The position numbers and the translations under genes were made by a program. The notes beneath the pieces were generated by a model. The model was not told the DNA's origin. It saw only the letters and a list, made by a program, of their open reading frames with translations, and ran no database searches. Positions 5,103-6,916 of a stretch of 6,916 nucleotides of DNA are shown here, in pieces. The stretch comes from Pseudomonadota bacterium (GTDB lineage: Bacteria > Desulfobacterota > Desulfovibrionia > Desulfovibrionales > Desulfovibrionaceae): positions 1 through 6,916 of the forward strand of contig JAEXGX010000294.1 of NCBI GenBank assembly GCA_023450535.1. Reading direction: 5' to 3'. Position 1 is the first letter of the stretch. Each line of letters begins with the position of its first letter.

Positions 5103-5318
5103 TTATTCGCCCTGTTTGGCTTGAACGACAGGCTTGCGCACAGCGCCGCCGCGTATGCAGCGGGTGCACACGGTGATGCAGCGCACTTCACCGTTGTCGA
5201 ACTGGTGGCGCACATTCTGAAGGTTGGGGTTGAAGCGGCGCTTGGTCTTGATATTGGAATGGCTGACCAGATTGCCGACTTGAGCCTTCTTGCCGCAAAT
5301 TTCACACTGTTTGCCCAT
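5103..5318 (-). CDS. rpmB: 50S ribosomal protein bL28
   Basis: A 71-residue protein of the large ribosomal subunit, near the E-site side. It shows the family opening C-x-x-C-G-K (Cys5, Cys8), the VSHSNIKTKRRFNPNLQ core (18-34) and a second CTRC pair (Cys51, Cys54), so it is the zinc-binding C+ form. Length is normal. AGGAGG six bases before the ATG at 5318 is one of the strongest ribosome sites here, in keeping with high expression. It is separated from tonB by about 130 bases holding a repeat hairpin and a candidate promoter, and from the rhomboid gene by a probable terminator. Confidence 0.97.
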   Translation of the reverse strand: MGKQCEICGKKAQVGNLVSHSNIKTKRRFNPNLQNVRHQFDNGEVRCITVCTRCIRGGAVRKPVVQAKQGE

Positions 5319-5367
5319 GACGTCCTCCTATGGATGCCGCCCTTGCCGGGCAGTCAGGATACTTTTT

Positions 5368-5387
5368 TCCTCCCTGTAAGGGAAGGA
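5368..5387. repeat. Hairpin related to CCCTGAAGGG family (copy C)
   Basis: TCCTCCCT (5368-5375) pairs with AGGGAAGGA (5379-5387) with one bulged A, loop GTA. It is preceded by ACTTTT (5361-5366), as is copy B. On the minus strand the hairpin is followed by a run of A, not T, and on the plus strand the T-run precedes the stem, so it is not an intrinsic terminator. It lies in the rpmB leader region. Confidence 0.42.
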
Positions 5388-5393
5388 CTGTTA

Positions 5394-5422
5394 GGAATAC
5401 CGTCTCACCCCGAAAAAGGCAA
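5394..5422 (-). promoter_or_regulatory. Candidate rpmB promoter
   Basis: On the minus strand TTGCCT (5417-5422) as -35 and TATTCC (5394-5399) as -10 with 17 bases between. The fit is modest, but bL28 normally needs its own strong promoter and no better pair is visible in the 128 bases after tonB. Copy C of the repeat would then lie in the leader. Confidence 0.28.
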
Positions 5423-5446
5423 GTTAAAAAAGCGAATCGTTTTGTA

Positions 5447-5959
5447 TTACAGAGCATACTGGTATTTTACCTGCAGGGAAATATGGATGGGATCCGGGCC
5501 CAGAATATCTGGGCGGCGTATTACTCCGCTGGCCGCGCGAATGGCGCGCAGAGCCGAGGCATCCAGTTCCGGTCTGCCGGAGCTGGAAATGATCTGCAGG
5601 TTATGAAAGGTGCCGTCACTCTGTACGGAGAACGCGCAGAGGGCCACACCGATAAGTCCGGTATCGCCGGAAATGAGCCGCCTGGCATGGATCGCGTTAT
5701 CTACGTCCTCAATATAGCGCAGGTAGGCGCGGCGCTTTCGATCGAGCTGCTCAGCTTCTTCCCGGTTGTTCGCCGAGACGGATTCCATGCCTGTCCCCTG
5801 CCGCGCTCCGTTTGGCAGGGCTGAGGACTCCATATCCATTTCTAAAAGAGTGCGGAAGGCATCTTTTTCCGGTTCACAGACGGGATGCCAGAGGGCCAGC
5901 GAAAAATGCAGGAACAGTGCGATGCTTATGCCTGTCCAAAGACGTTCGCGGTCGGTCAT
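5447..5959 (-). CDS. TonB-family energy transducer (short form)
   Basis: A 170-residue single-span protein that should carry proton-motive energy from ExbB/ExbD across the periplasm. The N-terminal helix ISIALFLHFSLALW (11-24) carries a His (18) as in TonB membrane anchors. Residues 78-170 form a TonB C-terminal domain (GLIGVALCAFSVQSDG, then LQIISSSGRPELDASALRAI), the characteristic SSG-x-x-x-L-D-x-x-A signature being clear. The linker of about 50 residues is Ser/Glu/Arg-rich, with no proline-rich stretch, and too short to span a full periplasm by itself. Ribosome site AGGAG sits just across the exbD stop codon, six bases before the start, giving translational coupling. It could alternatively be a TolA-like partner; no Pal or TolB is seen. 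Confidence 0.87.
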   Translation of the reverse strand: MTDRERLWTGISIALFLHFSLALWHPVCEPEKDAFRTLLEMDMESSALPNGARQGTGMESVSANNREEAEQLDRKRRAYLRYIEDVDNAIHARRLISGDTGLIGVALCAFSVQSDGTFHNLQIISSSGRPELDASALRAIRAASGVIRRPDILGPDPIHISLQVKYQYAL

Positions 5960-5965
5960 GCCGCA

Positions 5966-6394
5966 TTACTCCTGCGGAACATCCTGATCACCGGGACGCG
6001 AGGTCGCTACCATGAGTTTTTCCCCGCCCAGCATGCGCACTTCATCCACCACAAAGATGAGAGCATCCACAGGCGCCCGGGGTGCGGCTTTGAGCACGAG
6101 TTGCCCCGGTTCCTTGCGGAAGCCCCTCACGATATCCTGAAGCTTGTAGCGCAGGAATGCCCGTTCTACAGGAACGCCGTCGCAGAGGAAACTGCCGTCT
6201 TCATTCAGCCGTATCTCCACCACCCGGCCAGCCAGTCCCTCGCTGCTCCGGGCGGGGGGCAGGTCTATATTCAGCCCGCGCACGGCAAAGGCAGAGGCTA
6301 TGATAAAGAACAGCAGAAGAATGAAGATCACATCCATGAACGGCGTGAGGTCGAGATCCGCATTATGGTTGCGCCGTGGCCGCAGGGCAAGCAT
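5966..6394 (-). CDS. exbD: ExbD/TolR-family proton-channel subunit
   Basis: A 142-residue inner-membrane protein with one N-terminal helix and a periplasmic domain. NADLDLTPFMDVIFILLLFFIIASAF (11-36) is the diagnostic segment; Asp21 in FMD is the proton-carrying residue of the family. Residues about 42-130 fit the periplasmic D-I-x-L-P...V-x-I...D-G fold, ending KAAPRAPVDALIFVVDEVRMLGGEKLMVATSR. GGAGG stands about nine bases before the ATG at 6394, inside the end of exbB; the start lies one base after the exbB stop. TolR is the alternative; a following TonB-type gene favours ExbD. Confidence 0.93.
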   Translation of the reverse strand: MLALRPRRNHNADLDLTPFMDVIFILLLFFIIASAFAVRGLNIDLPPARSSEGLAGRVVEIRLNEDGSFLCDGVPVERAFLRYKLQDIVRGFRKEPGQLVLKAAPRAPVDALIFVVDEVRMLGGEKLMVATSRPGDQDVPQE

Positions 6395-6395
6395 G

Positions 6396-6916
6396 TCAGC
6401 CTTCCTCCGGCAGAGCCAGAATGGTGTTGGCCGCCTCGGACAATGCGGCCGCCACGTCGTCTGCCCTGTGCTGGAAATAATGCAGGCAGAACAGGGCCGG
6501 GATGGCGATGAACAGACCGGTGGCCGTGGTGATGAGCGCCTGCCAGATACCGCCCGCGAGCTGGTTCATGTTTACCCCGGCCTGTGCGTTCGCAATTTCG
6601 GAAAAGGCGGAAATCATGCCCAGAACCGTCCCCAGAAGGCCCATGAGCGGCGCGAGCCGGGCCAGAATGGACAGCAGGGAAAGGTGTTTTTCCAGTTTTT
6701 TTATCACGGCTTCGCCTTCAATACGGAGGGCAGTTTCCTTGCCGGGGTGTTTGCGTTCCATGATGTCAGCAAAGCGGTGTAACATGGAAACCTTGCGCAG
6801 TGCTTCCAGCAGGGGCGCGATATCCCCTTCCACCGCCTGCTCAAGGCGTCCGGTAAAGTCTTTCGATGGGAAAGGACAGGAGGAAAGCAGCAGGATACGT
6901 TCTGTCACAATGGCCG
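6396..6916 (-). CDS. exbB: ExbB/TolQ/MotA-family proton channel, 5' end beyond the window
   Basis: About 172 residues are visible. The frame stays open to the right edge, reading Ala-Ile-Val-Thr-Glu-Arg-Ile-Leu, which is the usual end of the first membrane helix (A-I-V-x-E-R-x). GTG 6908 therefore encodes an internal Val, and the true start lies outside. The cytoplasmic loop holds the basic stretch around MERKHPGKETALRIEGEA, then helix two (APLMGLLGTVLGMISAF) with the conserved GLLGTV Thr, and helix three (IWQALITTATGLFIAIPALF) with the conserved Thr residues of the proton path. The protein forms the ring around ExbD. It is the first visible gene of exbB-exbD-tonB. Confidence 0.92.
   Translation of the reverse strand, partial: AIVTERILLLSSCPFPSKDFTGRLEQAVEGDIAPLLEALRKVSMLHRFADIMERKHPGKETALRIEGEAVIKKLEKHLSLLSILARLAPLMGLLGTVLGMISAFSEIANAQAGVNMNQLAGGIWQALITTATGLFIAIPALFCLHYFQHRADDVAAALSEAANTILALPEEG

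Noticed and set aside
5368..5387. Intrinsic terminator for tonB
   Set aside because: On the transcribed minus strand the stem is followed by A's, not T's.
4092..5606. Open frame of 504 codons on the plus strand
   Set aside because: It is antisense to the rhomboid gene, rpmB and part of tonB, with low-complexity Gln/Ala/Gly/Arg composition and no motif; it is a by-product of GC-rich coding on the other strand.

Overview
The window looks like a chromosomal segment of an anaerobic Gram-negative bacterium, most likely a Desulfovibrionaceae-type organism. This is inferred from the overall gene style: a high-GC protein-coding core, a GxSx rhomboid with a long cytoplasmic N-terminus, an ExbB/ExbD/TonB operon and a stand-alone PAS/sigma-54 activator. 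There is no rRNA or other decisive taxonomic marker, so the assignment is tentative.

Layout. (1) Positions 1-381 are an AT-rich non-coding region. It holds a good leftward sigma-54 promoter (181-196) and a cluster of TAACGA/TCGTTA inverted repeats (263-367). (2) 382-1704 (+) is a PAS + AAA+ + Fis-type HTH sigma-54 activator, distinctly more AT-rich than everything to its right. (3) 1735-2268 (-) is a small probable lipoprotein, convergent with the activator. (4) 2368-3516 (-) is tgt, tRNA-guanine transglycosylase. (5) 3517-3938 is a gene-free stretch packed with hairpin-forming repeats. (6) 3939-5054 (-) is a rhomboid intramembrane protease and 5103-5318 (-) is rpmB (bL28), with a probable terminator between or overlapping them. 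(7) 5447-6916 (-) is a tight exbB-exbD-tonB operon; exbB runs off the right edge.

How the parts work together. The activator and its upstream region read as a self-contained regulatory module. The regulator should bind the inverted repeats, contact sigma-54 polymerase at the leftward promoter by DNA looping, and switch on a gene lying outside the window to the left; one palindrome also sits where it could autoregulate the activator. ExbB, ExbD and TonB form an inner-membrane, proton-driven energy transducer for outer-membrane uptake or envelope work. Tgt and bL28 are translation housekeeping functions.

I do not see a clearly new multi-gene system. The most rewarding items are the sigma-54 promoter/operator architecture, the composite palindromic repeats at 3579-3893 (one arm resembles the end of a type I-C CRISPR repeat), the rhomboid with GFST instead of GxSG, and the terminator-like hairpin that contains a candidate rhomboid start codon.
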